The position numbers and the translations under genes were made by a program. Of a stretch of DNA of 64,000 nt, positions 55,813-64,000 are shown one piece after another (the stretch's first letter is position 1; the number at the start of each line of letters is the position of its first letter). This DNA comes from a virus. The DNA lies in the IMG/VR virus record IMGVR_UViG_3300014911_000002, positions 25,380 to 89,379 of that record; one strand, given 5' to 3'. A model generated the notes under the pieces. It ran no database searches and was not told the DNA's origin. It worked only from the letters and a program-made list of their open reading frames with translations.

Positions 55813-56338
55813 GTTTGTTGGGTTCAATACCGTTTATGCGCGTTCAAAACGCCTAGTTAGTGCTATTCGAACCGGGAGCACTTATGCTGCTATGGATGCT
55901 GCAAATATACTTGGTGAGAGAGCCATTTCAATTCTTCGTTCAAAGGCACGTGCTTATGGTGCGTCTACAGATCCTATAGAGCAGTCGAAACAAATAGATA
56001 TTGAGCCAAAAAAGACTAGGTCGGTTGCAACCCTTAGATTTACTTCGAAACACGCAGCGATAGTTGAATTTGGCGCACCTGGCTGGTTTATACTTTCCTA
56101 TGCGCCAGTGAAGATGTATTTTGGTGGGGCCATAGCCCATAGGCGTGGTGGTATATACCGAGGATGGCCAATAGGAAAAGAACAAGGAGCAATAGTTGCA
56201 TTTCGTTCGAAGGTTCCTCTTCAAGCAGGCTACCATTATCTTTCGAACGCGATAAATGATACTGTAACTCGCAGAAATATGCGAGACGCCATAAGAGGAA
56301 CTATGTGGAAATTTATCTCGCTTATGATGCCGGATTAA
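55796..56338 (+). CDS. HK97 gp10-like neck/tail protein
   Basis: 180 residues. YAAMDAANILGERAISILRS and ISPKK-like IEPKKTRSVATLRFTSKHAA followed by IVEFGAPGWFI are the gp10 pattern: a helix, then a beta sandwich in which the conserved E(F/Y)G turn sits. Long Gly-rich loop in the middle (KMYFGGAIAHRRGGIYRGWP). Joins head and tail. Confidence 0.72.
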   Translation: MRLRVKFVGFNTVYARSKRLVSAIRTGSTYAAMDAANILGERAISILRSKARAYGASTDPIEQSKQIDIEPKKTRSVATLRFTSKHAAIVEFGAPGWFILSYAPVKMYFGGAIAHRRGGIYRGWPIGKEQGAIVAFRSKVPLQAGYHYLSNAINDTVTRRNMRDAIRGTMWKFISLMMPD

Positions 56339-56339
56339 T

Positions 56340-56744
56340 ATGTCTCTCGAAGCTGATATTGAACTCAGGAATCTTCTTATATCTGATGATGAGCTCACTT
56401 CCAAGGTAAAACCCGAAAATATTATTGTTGGCTGGACCAAAGCGCCTACAGAATATCCTTGCATAGTTATTGTTCAGACGGGTGGAGAAGACATTGGTAT
56501 GCTTGGTTACGGTACAGCTGCTGAAGGGTCTAAACCATGGAGAGAGCGAATAACTTGGCAAATAAATATTTATTCAACAAATTCCCGAAAGGAAACTCTT
56601 GAGATTGCAGACAGAATCCGAGAAATTCTTTTTGCCTCAGATGGAGTTTATTGGAAGACTTCTGATGTTGATACTTATGAGGCTAATTTACATGCATACC
56701 GTAAGATAATTACATGGACACGTATTAGGCTCGATAATGATTAG
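56340..56744 (+). CDS. Tail terminator (gpU/DUF3168-like)
   Basis: 134 residues. YPCIVIVQTGGEDIGMLGYG, then TWQINIYSTNSRKETLEIAD and the late YRKIITWTRIRL match tail-completion proteins: alpha/beta, ring-forming, ending the tail tube. It sits just before the tube genes. Confidence 0.75.
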   Translation: MSLEADIELRNLLISDDELTSKVKPENIIVGWTKAPTEYPCIVIVQTGGEDIGMLGYGTAAEGSKPWRERITWQINIYSTNSRKETLEIADRIREILFASDGVYWKTSDVDTYEANLHAYRKIITWTRIRLDND

Positions 56745-56779
56745 TGTATGTAAATGTGGTGGAGTAGGTAGATAAAGAT

Positions 56780-57226
56780 ATGGCCGGAATAGTAAGCGGA
56801 AAAGATGCGAAGATCTTTATTGCAACAAACGCAGCGGATTTATCTGCAAAAGGCCAAGCAGTGTGGGGTATATCTGATTTTTCTTTAACATTTTCTAGGG
56901 ATACTGTTGAGCAAGAATTAGTTGGAATGCCCGGGAACTATTACAGAATAGGTTCCTTATCCATAGAGGGCTCCTATACAAACTGCAAATTTGCTGCTTC
57001 TGGTTCAGCAGATTCATTGAAGAGCATAATTGAATCAACTTATGTGCAAATCTCTGGTGCTGTTGCAGATGGTTCCCTTAGATGGTATTTCGTTTCTTGC
57101 CAGATAACCGGATATGACATTTCAATCGGAGATGCTGATACTATAACCGAAGCATCCATAGATTTCACGGTAATGGACCCATATAATGTAACCTACTCCA
57201 ATGGATATATAACGGATATAACGTAA
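56780..57226 (+). CDS. Tail tube protein 1
   Basis: 148 residues, beta-rich: ISDFSLTFSRDTVEQELVGM, RIGSLSIEGSYTNCKFAASG, then YFVSCQITGYDISIGDADTI. Tube subunits of long-tailed viruses show this strand order. No sheath gene follows, so the tail is non-contractile. The next gene is a paralogue. Confidence 0.78.
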   Translation: MAGIVSGKDAKIFIATNAADLSAKGQAVWGISDFSLTFSRDTVEQELVGMPGNYYRIGSLSIEGSYTNCKFAASGSADSLKSIIESTYVQISGAVADGSLRWYFVSCQITGYDISIGDADTITEASIDFTVMDPYNVTYSNGYITDIT

Positions 57227-57227
57227 T

Positions 57228-57668
57228 ATGCCTACACAAACTTATACCGGAGAAAGTGCTAAAATTCAGATTGGTGGCAAGACTCACTCTATGCTAGGTC
57301 TTGCAGATTTTACGTTGACTCTATCAAGAGATACTATTGAAGAATCCTTGCTTGGAGAAAGAGGAAATTTCTTCATGCAAGGGCCCCTCAGCGTAGAGGG
57401 CTCCCTTACAGCAGCTAAGCTCTCTGATTCAGCGGCTGGAGTTCTTCTTGAAGCTTTGATATCTGGAAGCGTAGTCTGGGTTTCAGGCAGTGTGGGTCCA
57501 AACTCACTTCATTTCTTCTTCCAGTCATGCCAGATATCAGGATTTGATATATCCATTGGAGATGCATCAACTATAACTGAGGGGTCCATTGACTTTAGTG
57601 TCTTGCATCCATACAAAGTTTCATCGGTTGCAAATATGGAATACGGCACAATGATCAGGGACTTCTGA
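57228..57668 (+). CDS. Tail tube protein 2 (tandem paralogue)
   Basis: 146 residues. The same core: LADFTLTLSRDTIEESLLGE, QGPLSVEGSLTAAKLSDSAA, FFQSCQISGFDISIGDASTI. Roughly half the aligned positions agree with tube protein 1. The pair arose by duplication, and each may form alternating rings or one may cap the tube. Confidence 0.78.
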   Translation: MPTQTYTGESAKIQIGGKTHSMLGLADFTLTLSRDTIEESLLGERGNFFMQGPLSVEGSLTAAKLSDSAAGVLLEALISGSVVWVSGSVGPNSLHFFFQSCQISGFDISIGDASTITEGSIDFSVLHPYKVSSVANMEYGTMIRDF

Positions 57669-57719
57669 TGTCTGTTGTGCTTATTTATACTGTCCAGAGC
57701 TCTCATATGAGGTGATATA

Positions 57720-58232
57720 TTGACTGATGAGCAGACTAAGGTTGAAAATGCTGGCAGTCAGAAGAAGCCAGCGGTAAAAAAAGATGATGAGAAAGTATTT
57801 TTCGAAAAATTGAAGAAAAGTGAGGAAAAAAAGCAATTGGAGCTTCTCCGTCAATTAGCAACAAGAGAAAAACTTGAACGAGATTATGATGAAGACATAA
57901 TCTATGTCACATTCCATACTTCGCCCGAAACAAAGCGTACTATAAAAGCGCGTAAACCAAACCCAGAAGAAATGATTGACATCTTGATGTTATCAGCTGA
58001 GGCCGCAAAATATGAGGGAAGAGTAGATGCAGAATCACTCAAAAAGATGGCAGAAATTTACAAAAAACTCCCAAAGTTAGCAGCAAGATTATCCGTTGAT
58101 AAGAAGCTGGATGAAGAATTCTGGTCGAAGAAAGTTTCATTTACAACGCTACAGAATTTCATCTTCGAACTAATCGCTGCAACCCAAAAATCAACCTTAA
58201 TATCCGAAGAAGAATTAGAATCCTTTCGTTAA
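57720..58232 (+). CDS. Tail assembly chaperone, first part (G-like)
   Basis: 170 residues. Disordered charged start (EDEQTKVENAGSQKKPAVKK-type, TKVENAGSQKKPAVKKDDEK), then a helical domain (PNPEEMIDILMLSAEAAKYE; SFTTLQNFIFELIAATQKST). The place after the tube genes and the following ORF in the +1 frame match G/GT chaperones, which guide the tape measure protein. It ends ...SFR at TAA 58230. Confidence 0.65.
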   Translation: MTDEQTKVENAGSQKKPAVKKDDEKVFFEKLKKSEEKKQLELLRQLATREKLERDYDEDIIYVTFHTSPETKRTIKARKPNPEEMIDILMLSAEAAKYEGRVDAESLKKMAEIYKKLPKLAARLSVDKKLDEEFWSKKVSFTTLQNFIFELIAATQKSTLISEEELESFR

Positions 58233-58248
58233 AAGCGATCTGGGTTTA

Positions 58249-58434
58249 TTGGAAGGAAAGCTTTGTGAGTTTTTTCGCGTTACGCCAAAACAACTAGGGA
58301 AGATGAGGCGCGAAGATCCCGTAGGCATGATGTTCGTTGAACGATATCTTCTCTATCTGGCGGAGTTACGAGAGAAGCAGGCTAAACAAATGTTAAAGGC
58401 TCAAAAGAAAAAGCCACATAGGCGGTATAGATGA
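58249..58434 (+). CDS. Tail assembly chaperone, second part (T-like), possibly made by frameshift
   Basis: Frame +1 to the previous gene, open from 58219. It reads CEFFRVTPKQLGKMRREDPV, then MMFVERYLLYLAELREKQAK and a basic tail. No ATG with ribosome site is available (TTG at 58249 only), so a +1 shift at TCC-TTT-CGT-TAA, with the stop codon in the A site, is a good explanation. It would give a GT fusion of about 240 residues. Confidence 0.6.
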   Translation: MEGKLCEFFRVTPKQLGKMRREDPVGMMFVERYLLYLAELREKQAKQMLKAQKKKPHRRYR

Positions 58435-58487
58435 GCTCTGGATGTACTAACATGTATTCTTTTATGTTCTTTTATAATGGATAGGTT

Positions 58488-59114
58488 ATGGCAGCAACAG
58501 TAGTTATAAAAGAAATTACAGGTCCGGAGGGTTCTCCAACTTATACTTTGAAGGATGAAAGCAATCCTTCTCGTTATTACACTGCAGACATTTCGGATTC
58601 CGATAGCACATCTTATCCTATTCCCATACCAACAGCCGGAACCAATAGAAGCTTTTGGAAGAGTCATTGTCTTGACATAACTTCAGGTCCAGACACATAC
58701 ATCAAGAATGTTAGGTACTATCAAACCTGGACAAATTCACCAAATGAAGATTGGTCGCTTGGCACCGATGGAGACATCATCGTAGGAGTTTCGTCATCCT
58801 CAGTCGATGATTGCAGAACTCTTTCTCAGGGTTGCCCGCAAAGCAGTTATGACCAAGCTACCGGGACTATAGGCCAAACTGGGGATCCCATAGAAACAAC
58901 ACATAGCTATTATTCGGCTACTGCGGGAAAGAAAATGAGCATCACTTATTTCTCGTCACAAACCTCTGCACTTATGGTTCAATCGGGGCAGGTTGTTGGT
59001 GCAGGAGAAACGGGAAAATCTTACATAGTAGTTACACAGGTAATTGTTGGTTCTGGTGCAACTCAGGGACTTAAGCCTGATAGAACTGCAACGTTTGTAT
59101 ATGATGAGGCATAA
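58488..59114 (+). CDS. Tail structural protein, 208 aa
   Basis: Beta-rich, Ser/Thr/Gly-rich (IIVGVSSSSVDDCRTLSQGC; YSATAGKKMSITYFSSQTSA) with four Cys. Lies where a tape measure gene would be expected, but is far too short and not helical. Immunoglobulin-like tail decoration or a second tube-associated protein is possible. Confidence 0.6.
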   Translation: MAATVVIKEITGPEGSPTYTLKDESNPSRYYTADISDSDSTSYPIPIPTAGTNRSFWKSHCLDITSGPDTYIKNVRYYQTWTNSPNEDWSLGTDGDIIVGVSSSSVDDCRTLSQGCPQSSYDQATGTIGQTGDPIETTHSYYSATAGKKMSITYFSSQTSALMVQSGQVVGAGETGKSYIVVTQVIVGSGATQGLKPDRTATFVYDEA

Positions 59115-59186
59115 ACTATGATGCCTCTTCTGTCTTTCACTATTGTATGTTTCTAATGATCGCAACCCAATACAATGGGTGGTGAT

Positions 59187-59849
59187 ATGGCATCCCAGCC
59201 TCACCCTATATGTTATTTCTGGATTGCCCACTATAATGATGGTACCTGTTTGCCTCAGTTTGATCCTTATGATTTCCATCCTAATAAAATTACTGATATA
59301 GATCAGAGTCGATTAGTAAAAATTGGTTGGTATCCACTCTCAATATCTTTAGCTAAGGCTCTTAATGATAAAGGCATACCTGCTATCTCAAATCCCTTAC
59401 TTCCAAAGATTGAGGTTGACATTACCAAGGATAAAAGGTATATACTTTTCACCAGAAATTTCATTGCCAATGAAGAATTTAGAATATGTGGAGCTTGTGG
59501 TAAGGAATTTAAAGCTACTGCCAACAGTAAGATATTTGCAGATACTAAATTCCCTTCTCCTATTTGTCCATATTGTGGTGCCCATGATTATTGGAAATGT
59601 AAAAACTGCGGAAAGACCTTTCAACGTTTTGAAGAAACTGAATCCACACCTCCAGAGAAGGGCGGTGCAGGTCATTGCCCGGAATGCGGCGGATATCTTG
59701 AGCGGGTTAGAGTAACAAGTAGACAATTTACGCGAGAAAAACGCTGGCGCTATTATGTAGTTGGATACCAGGAAACAATAAACGGGAGAAATTACAAGAC
59801 TCTGTTATATATTAACGAGAATGGTGATGTTGAGGTTAGATACGAGTGA
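59187..59849 (+). CDS. Tail-region protein with zinc ribbons, 220 aa
   Basis: GGTGGTGAT sets ATG 59187. The middle has FRICGACGKEFKATANSKIF, PICPYCGAHDYWKCKNCGKT and GHCPECGGYLERVRV: four CxxC pairs, or two zinc ribbons. N- and C-terminal parts are beta-rich. Zinc ribbons are unusual in tail proteins; a baseplate hub role is possible. Confidence 0.6.
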   Translation: MASQPHPICYFWIAHYNDGTCLPQFDPYDFHPNKITDIDQSRLVKIGWYPLSISLAKALNDKGIPAISNPLLPKIEVDITKDKRYILFTRNFIANEEFRICGACGKEFKATANSKIFADTKFPSPICPYCGAHDYWKCKNCGKTFQRFEETESTPPEKGGAGHCPECGGYLERVRVTSRQFTREKRWRYYVVGYQETINGRNYKTLLYINENGDVEVRYE

Positions 59850-59853
59850 CTGA

Positions 59854-61338
59854 ATGGTTTGGAATGAGACTAAACTTCCAGGAGATGTAATAACAGCAGA
59901 AGATTGGAATGCCCAAGCTAATGTTATAATCGAAACTTCAGGCTCATTTTGGGCTCATTCTGGAAATAAACTTAACCCGCATCAAGTTACATTAGAGCAG
60001 GCAAGAATAGAAAATAATACTCTCGAAGGACCAATTGATATGAGCGATAATAAAATAATCAATTTAGCTAGTCCTATCGCTATTGGAGATGCAACAAATA
60101 AAGAATATGTAGATAGAGCGGTTACATCATTAGGTGCTTCCTATTATATGACAGATGACATCGATTCTGACACCGGCTATAGGCTATGCTCTTTAGTTCC
60201 ACCATCAATAGCCGAGACCTATGTAGAGGTGACAGACATAACTGACGATCAAGAAATAGCGAGCTTTATTGCTAAACCAGGAGAGTCACCTTCAATCCTA
60301 CTAAAGGGCGTATATTCCTGGTTTATTTTTGCAGAGAAAACAGACGGAACTAAGGACATTAGGATATACTGGAAGATGTACGAACGCTCTGGTTCAACAG
60401 AAATTGAGATTGATACGTCTGCTGAAAGCGGGATAATTGAATCCAAGACCTCCTATATAGTGCCATTAGCTTTGAATACTGATTACCATCCTTGGAGTGG
60501 TTCTAGAATAGTTGGCAAGATTTTTGCAAGAGCTGAGGGTACGGGGTCGGCTCCTTCATTAAGGATATATTTTGGTGGCAATTCTGCATCAAGATGGGAA
60601 ATACCAGCGAATTCAGAAATCTTTAAATATATTTTTGTCCCATATTCTGGAGCCAAAAAGGATGTTTATTTAGGAAATCATTCCTTAACTGCTAGTGAAA
60701 TCTCAAGTGATCAGTTCACTCTGAATGGCTATTCCATTTCAGAGATATCAAATGACACATCCTTAGCTGATGCATCTCAAACTGCTATACCTACAGAATA
60801 TGCTGTCAAGTCTTATGGTGATGTAAATTACTATCCATCTTCACAGGGTAGCTCTTTAAGTGATTCTCTCACATCGCATGTGAATAATTCGTCAATTCAT
60901 TTCACAAAGGACAGTATAAATCTCGACGATCTAGGTGATGTAAGCACAACTTCCCTGGTATCTGGCAACCAGCTGATATATATGGGGACTACATCGAAAT
61001 GGAAGAACGCTTATCCTCCACTAACATTTTCTATTGCTAATGTCAAATTATCAGGTCAACAGAATCTAAATTTAGCCAGATTTACAACCCCTCCCGGAAA
61101 GTCGTGTTATGTATGGCAAGCATCTGCTTGTGGCTCTGGTGGTGCTGCAATCGCAGACCTGAAGATTCAAATACTATCAGGAAATACCGTGGTATATAGC
61201 ACCTCTTCGGCTACTGTTCAGCAAGGCAGTCCATTAGCAGTTACTCAAGGAAATATTGAAATTAGATTAGCATACTCGGGTTCGAATGCGACTGGAGAAG
61301 TGTATGGTACTGGTTTCATGTCATTGTCTATCCTTTAA
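59854..61338 (+). CDS. Tail fibre / baseplate adhesin, 494 aa
   Basis: Opens WNETKLPGDVITAEDWNAQA, then ENNTLEGPIDMSDNKIINLA followed by DATNKEYVDRAVTSLG, the repeat pattern of fibre shaft proteins (DM..NKI.NL..P....DA.NK.YVD). Low-complexity Ser/Asn/Thr sections follow, and a beta-rich tip. Binds the host surface. No chaperone domain visible. Confidence 0.75.
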   Translation: MVWNETKLPGDVITAEDWNAQANVIIETSGSFWAHSGNKLNPHQVTLEQARIENNTLEGPIDMSDNKIINLASPIAIGDATNKEYVDRAVTSLGASYYMTDDIDSDTGYRLCSLVPPSIAETYVEVTDITDDQEIASFIAKPGESPSILLKGVYSWFIFAEKTDGTKDIRIYWKMYERSGSTEIEIDTSAESGIIESKTSYIVPLALNTDYHPWSGSRIVGKIFARAEGTGSAPSLRIYFGGNSASRWEIPANSEIFKYIFVPYSGAKKDVYLGNHSLTASEISSDQFTLNGYSISEISNDTSLADASQTAIPTEYAVKSYGDVNYYPSSQGSSLSDSLTSHVNNSSIHFTKDSINLDDLGDVSTTSLVSGNQLIYMGTTSKWKNAYPPLTFSIANVKLSGQQNLNLARFTTPPGKSCYVWQASACGSGGAAIADLKIQILSGNTVVYSTSSATVQQGSPLAVTQGNIEIRLAYSGSNATGEVYGTGFMSLSIL

Positions 61339-61347
61339 TGATTAACT

Positions 61348-62670
61348 ATGCTTAAACTTAATTCCACAACATGGAAGCATACCGCTAAAGATGATAAGGA
61401 CGACCGATTAGAGGTAATAATCGGTGATGATAAGCAGCCAGATTTTAAGCCACAAATCAAAATTCAACGATGGGACAACGAAGTAAACGCTTCATTCAGG
61501 CTGGTTGATGATGAAACTGATACGCCCATTATAAAAGAAGAAGAAAGCAGGATAAAATACATCAAGCCTAAGAAAGAATTACATTTTTACAACATAGAGC
61601 CTAACGATGAGCTAAGAGAAGGCGGGTTTGAATTCGAAATAATCCTCAAGGAGAAACCTAAGAGCAATAAACTTGAATTTACAATTAATGCAAAAGGTTT
61701 GAAATTCTATTATCAACCGCCCTTGACAGAAATGCTAAAGGTTGGAGATTGGAATGGCAAAATAGTTAAAGTGACAGAAACCCACGCTTACACGAAAGAT
61801 GAAAAGACTGGAGAACTGATACCCTTCATCCATGGGCCTGAGTATGTTATCGGCTCATATGCGGTGTATCACGAGAATAAGGCAGGTGATTATTCTAGAG
61901 TTGGTGGGAAAAATTATCGGGTAGGTAAAGTATTTCACATTTATAGACCGAAAATTATAGATGCTAATGGAAACTGGATATGGGGCAAGTTGCACATAGA
62001 TACGGATAGAGGAATATTAACGATTACAATAGATCATGATTGGTTAAACGCTGCTTCCCTTCCCCTAACTGTCGATCCCACATTTGGATATGACACCGCA
62101 GGCGTATATGAAATCGACTTTGTAGAGGAGATAATGGGAACGAAATATAATTCGCCATCAGACATATCAGATGCCGATAGCATATCGGTGTATACAAAGC
62201 TTCTTTCTGGCCCTCCCGAAGATACATTCAAAGCAGCAATATATGAAGCTGATGGAGATACTGGGATATTAGTCTCTTATAGTTTAACATCTGAAGAGAG
62301 TGTAACGAATACATCACCGCATTGGCATCATTTTGCCGATTATAGCCCCAAACCTTCACTCTCTCCCTCGACGGATTATTTCCTGGTATTTCAGACTCTA
62401 ACATGGGGCTATTTGGCTTATTTTTTCGATGAAGTTACCGGAACATATCAGGTAGGAACTCCGAACCATCCTATTATTGGGGATTCTCCCATAACTTTCC
62501 ATGATGCTGGGGAAGGAAAATTTTCTGTTTATTGTACCTACACAGCAGCTGGCGGTGAAGAAGCTACGGCAGAACGTGCATTAGACTCTGACCAACACTA
62601 CGGAAATGAAGCTTATATTGATGTAGATAAATATGACAGTGATGTATATATTCCAACGATAAATGTCTAA
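61348..62670 (+). CDS. Tail-associated structural protein, 440 aa
   Basis: Starts with charged beta strands (DDRLEVIIGDDKQPDFKPQI), a middle GKLHIDTDRGILTITIDHDW then LNAASLPLTVDPTFGYDTAG, a motif seen in phage tail and cell-surface proteins ahead of Ig-like domains. The C-terminal half is a jelly-roll-like domain. Probably virion surface; adhesin partner of the fibre. Confidence 0.65.
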   Translation: MLKLNSTTWKHTAKDDKDDRLEVIIGDDKQPDFKPQIKIQRWDNEVNASFRLVDDETDTPIIKEEESRIKYIKPKKELHFYNIEPNDELREGGFEFEIILKEKPKSNKLEFTINAKGLKFYYQPPLTEMLKVGDWNGKIVKVTETHAYTKDEKTGELIPFIHGPEYVIGSYAVYHENKAGDYSRVGGKNYRVGKVFHIYRPKIIDANGNWIWGKLHIDTDRGILTITIDHDWLNAASLPLTVDPTFGYDTAGVYEIDFVEEIMGTKYNSPSDISDADSISVYTKLLSGPPEDTFKAAIYEADGDTGILVSYSLTSEESVTNTSPHWHHFADYSPKPSLSPSTDYFLVFQTLTWGYLAYFFDEVTGTYQVGTPNHPIIGDSPITFHDAGEGKFSVYCTYTAAGGEEATAERALDSDQHYGNEAYIDVDKYDSDVYIPTINV

Positions 62671-62686
62671 TTATAGTTATTAGGAA

Positions 62687-64000
62687 ATGGCTAGGGATTT
62701 CATCTGTACACTGCGGGCATCTGGAGGCGATTACACTAGCATCAATGCGTGGAGAGCTGCAATAGCATGTGATTTAACATCTTCGACCACAAAAGTGTTC
62801 ATAGTCTCAGACAGGGGCACTTACACACCAAGTGATGATGGAAAGACGGTCACATTTACTGGTGGTGGAACTGGGACACTTAAGCATATTAACGTTTACA
62901 ATCAAGCATTAATAGTAAATTGCTCTGGAACCATACAACCAGGAACCGTAACAATAGCTAATGGTCATACATTTACTATTTCTGATACTGGAGAGCAAAT
63001 AGGCGATGCTATTCTGAGTTGTTATAACGACTGGCCAGATGGTCTTGATGAGAGCTATATCGATATTAAAGATTTCATAACAAATAGCGAGCACCATGTA
63101 AAAATTTGGACTGACCCAAATGAATCCGGGACACAAGGTCCGAATAGACATAATGGAACAGCAGAGAGTGGATTTTATATTAAAAATTCAGGTAATTATT
63201 ATACATTTGTTTTCAGGATTTCAAATGTGATCCTTGAAGGAATTGAAATTCAACAGCCATCTAAACCAGCTTATGCTGTTCTATATAACACAGATAATTC
63301 TTTTGTCAATATTTTCAGGAAATTAATCATTCATAATGTTGGAGGAATCATATACAACGGGGGATCGTCAAGAGTTGAGAATTCAATATTTTATGATTTC
63401 GGAAGCTCTGGTTATTCAGCGGTGAGATTTGGTAAGGTATACAATTGCACTGTTTATGCAATAGATTGTGGAAGTTACTCTAATCAAATTTTGGTTCGTG
63501 ATGCAGAATGCTATAATGTCCTATTATATAGCAATAATTCTGGAACTGGCTATAATGATTTTTATAATTGCACGGGTGATTATAATATAGGTTCTGATAG
63601 CTCTGTTCCTGGGAGTCATTCTATTAAAAATGTAACGCTTGATCAAATTAAATTTGTCTCCACAACACCAGGGTCAGAAGATTTACATATCCAGGCTGAT
63701 TCAATTGCAAGGGATGCTGGTACAGACCTCTCGGCTTATTTCACCGATGATATCGACGGTGATACAAGGAGTGGGACCTGGGATATCGGAGCAGATGAGT
63801 ATGTTGCTGGCATAGAAGAAGAAACTATAAGCATAAATTATCAATTTGATACTGTAGCTAAGAGACTAAACTTATACGAGTCTTATTCTCTAGATTCGTT
63901 AATCAAGGCTTTAGGCTTAGAAAAAACCTATGCCTTTGATGAGATACAAAGCAGAGAATTGGTAAAGAATTATCTAATAGATGCATTACAAAAGAAGGTA
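62687..64000 (+). CDS. Right-handed beta-helix tail spike (3' end beyond window)
   Basis: 438 codons without a stop to the window end. The N-terminus reads ARDFICTLRASGGDYTSINA. Repeated short Asn/Gly/Ser strands (NCSGTIQPGTVTIANGHTFT; VNIFRKLIIHNVGGIIYNGG) form a parallel beta-helix, closed by DIDGDTRSGTWDIGADEY, the Asp-Ile-Gly-Ala-Asp/Glu signature of such helices. Spikes of this type bind or degrade polysaccharide. The last part (from ~64 residues before the edge) is helical. Confidence 0.75.
   Translation, partial: MARDFICTLRASGGDYTSINAWRAAIACDLTSSTTKVFIVSDRGTYTPSDDGKTVTFTGGGTGTLKHINVYNQALIVNCSGTIQPGTVTIANGHTFTISDTGEQIGDAILSCYNDWPDGLDESYIDIKDFITNSEHHVKIWTDPNESGTQGPNRHNGTAESGFYIKNSGNYYTFVFRISNVILEGIEIQQPSKPAYAVLYNTDNSFVNIFRKLIIHNVGGIIYNGGSSRVENSIFYDFGSSGYSAVRFGKVYNCTVYAIDCGSYSNQILVRDAECYNVLLYSNNSGTGYNDFYNCTGDYNIGSDSSVPGSHSIKNVTLDQIKFVSTTPGSEDLHIQADSIARDAGTDLSAYFTDDIDGDTRSGTWDIGADEYVAGIEEETISINYQFDTVAKRLNLYESYSLDSLIKALGLEKTYAFDEIQSRELVKNYLIDALQKKV

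Noticed and set aside
55940-56464. Minus ORF of 174 aa
   Set aside because: Antisense to two supported connector genes that have clear family patterns.
1-64000. CRISPR array
   Set aside because: No series of 25-40 bp repeats with even spacers seen; the palindromic repeats are dispersed.
1-64000. Integrase, transposase or partition genes
   Set aside because: No tyrosine or serine recombinase motif, DDE transposase or ParA seen; the tRNA-like hairpin alone does not prove integration.

Overview
This AT-rich window (roughly 37-38% G+C by eye) looks like most of the genome of a head-tailed (Caudoviricetes-like) virus of an anaerobic archaeon. Virus: portal, large terminase, HK97-type capsid protein, head-tail connectors, tail tube proteins, tail fibre and a beta-helix spike lie in one collinear block. 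Archaeal host: an Alba chromatin protein, a PriS/PriL-like primase, XPF-type and RecJ/GAN-type nucleases, a RadA-like ATPase, TATA boxes with purine-rich upstream (BRE-like) sequence, and GGTGA/GGAGG ribosome sites. Anaerobe: a class III ribonucleotide reductase with its radical SAM activase. The exact host cannot be named from the sequence. I found no integrase, tRNA gene or CRISPR array, and both ends run off the window.

Layout. 0-41.6 kb is almost entirely on the minus strand. 0-3.2 kb: radical SAM protein, two glycosyltransferases and a DNA methyltransferase. 3.4-6.2 kb: NrdG/NrdD. 6.2-12 kb: small accessory genes, many of them short zinc-binding proteins. 12-17 kb: a CysD-like PP-loop enzyme, a DUF2061 membrane protein and two more glycosyltransferases. 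17.8-24 kb: replication and repair (primase, two metallophosphoesterase/nuclease-type genes counting the HTH one, XPF-like nuclease, SWIM-RadA fusion, DHH/RecJ-like protein). 22-28 kb: a block of unrecognised proteins. 27.9-34.2 kb: two class II glutamine amidotransferases, two amidoligase (glutamate-cysteine-ligase-like) proteins and an ATP-grasp ligase, which together look like a peptide/amide-forming modification pathway. 35-41 kb: an AATT-enriched island of small genes with a structured RNA region, a terminator, a tRNA-T-arm-like hairpin and repeated promoter motifs.

The strand switch at 41.6-42.36 kb is a control region: operator-like repeats at 21-22 bp spacing, a leaderless promoter leftwards, three TATA boxes rightwards, and a G+C-rich structured leader. 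42.4-64 kb is on the plus strand: terminase, holin-like membrane proteins, Alba, portal, a protease-like protein, then an unusual insertion between portal and capsid genes. That insertion holds a metallo-beta-lactamase-fold/ATP-dependent DNA ligase fusion, a LigD-type phosphoesterase-domain protein, and a nucleotidyltransferase/capsid protease/scaffold fusion. Decoration protein, major capsid protein, connectors, duplicated tail tube genes, tail chaperones and fibres follow.

Main points for a second look: (1) the NHEJ-like end-processing set embedded in the head module, (2) the amidoligase/ATP-grasp pathway, (3) four copies of a ~125 bp imperfect palindromic repeat, (4) two structured RNA candidates, one with a predicted H-type pseudoknot. 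Every functional call rests on motif reading by eye; no database search or folding program was run.
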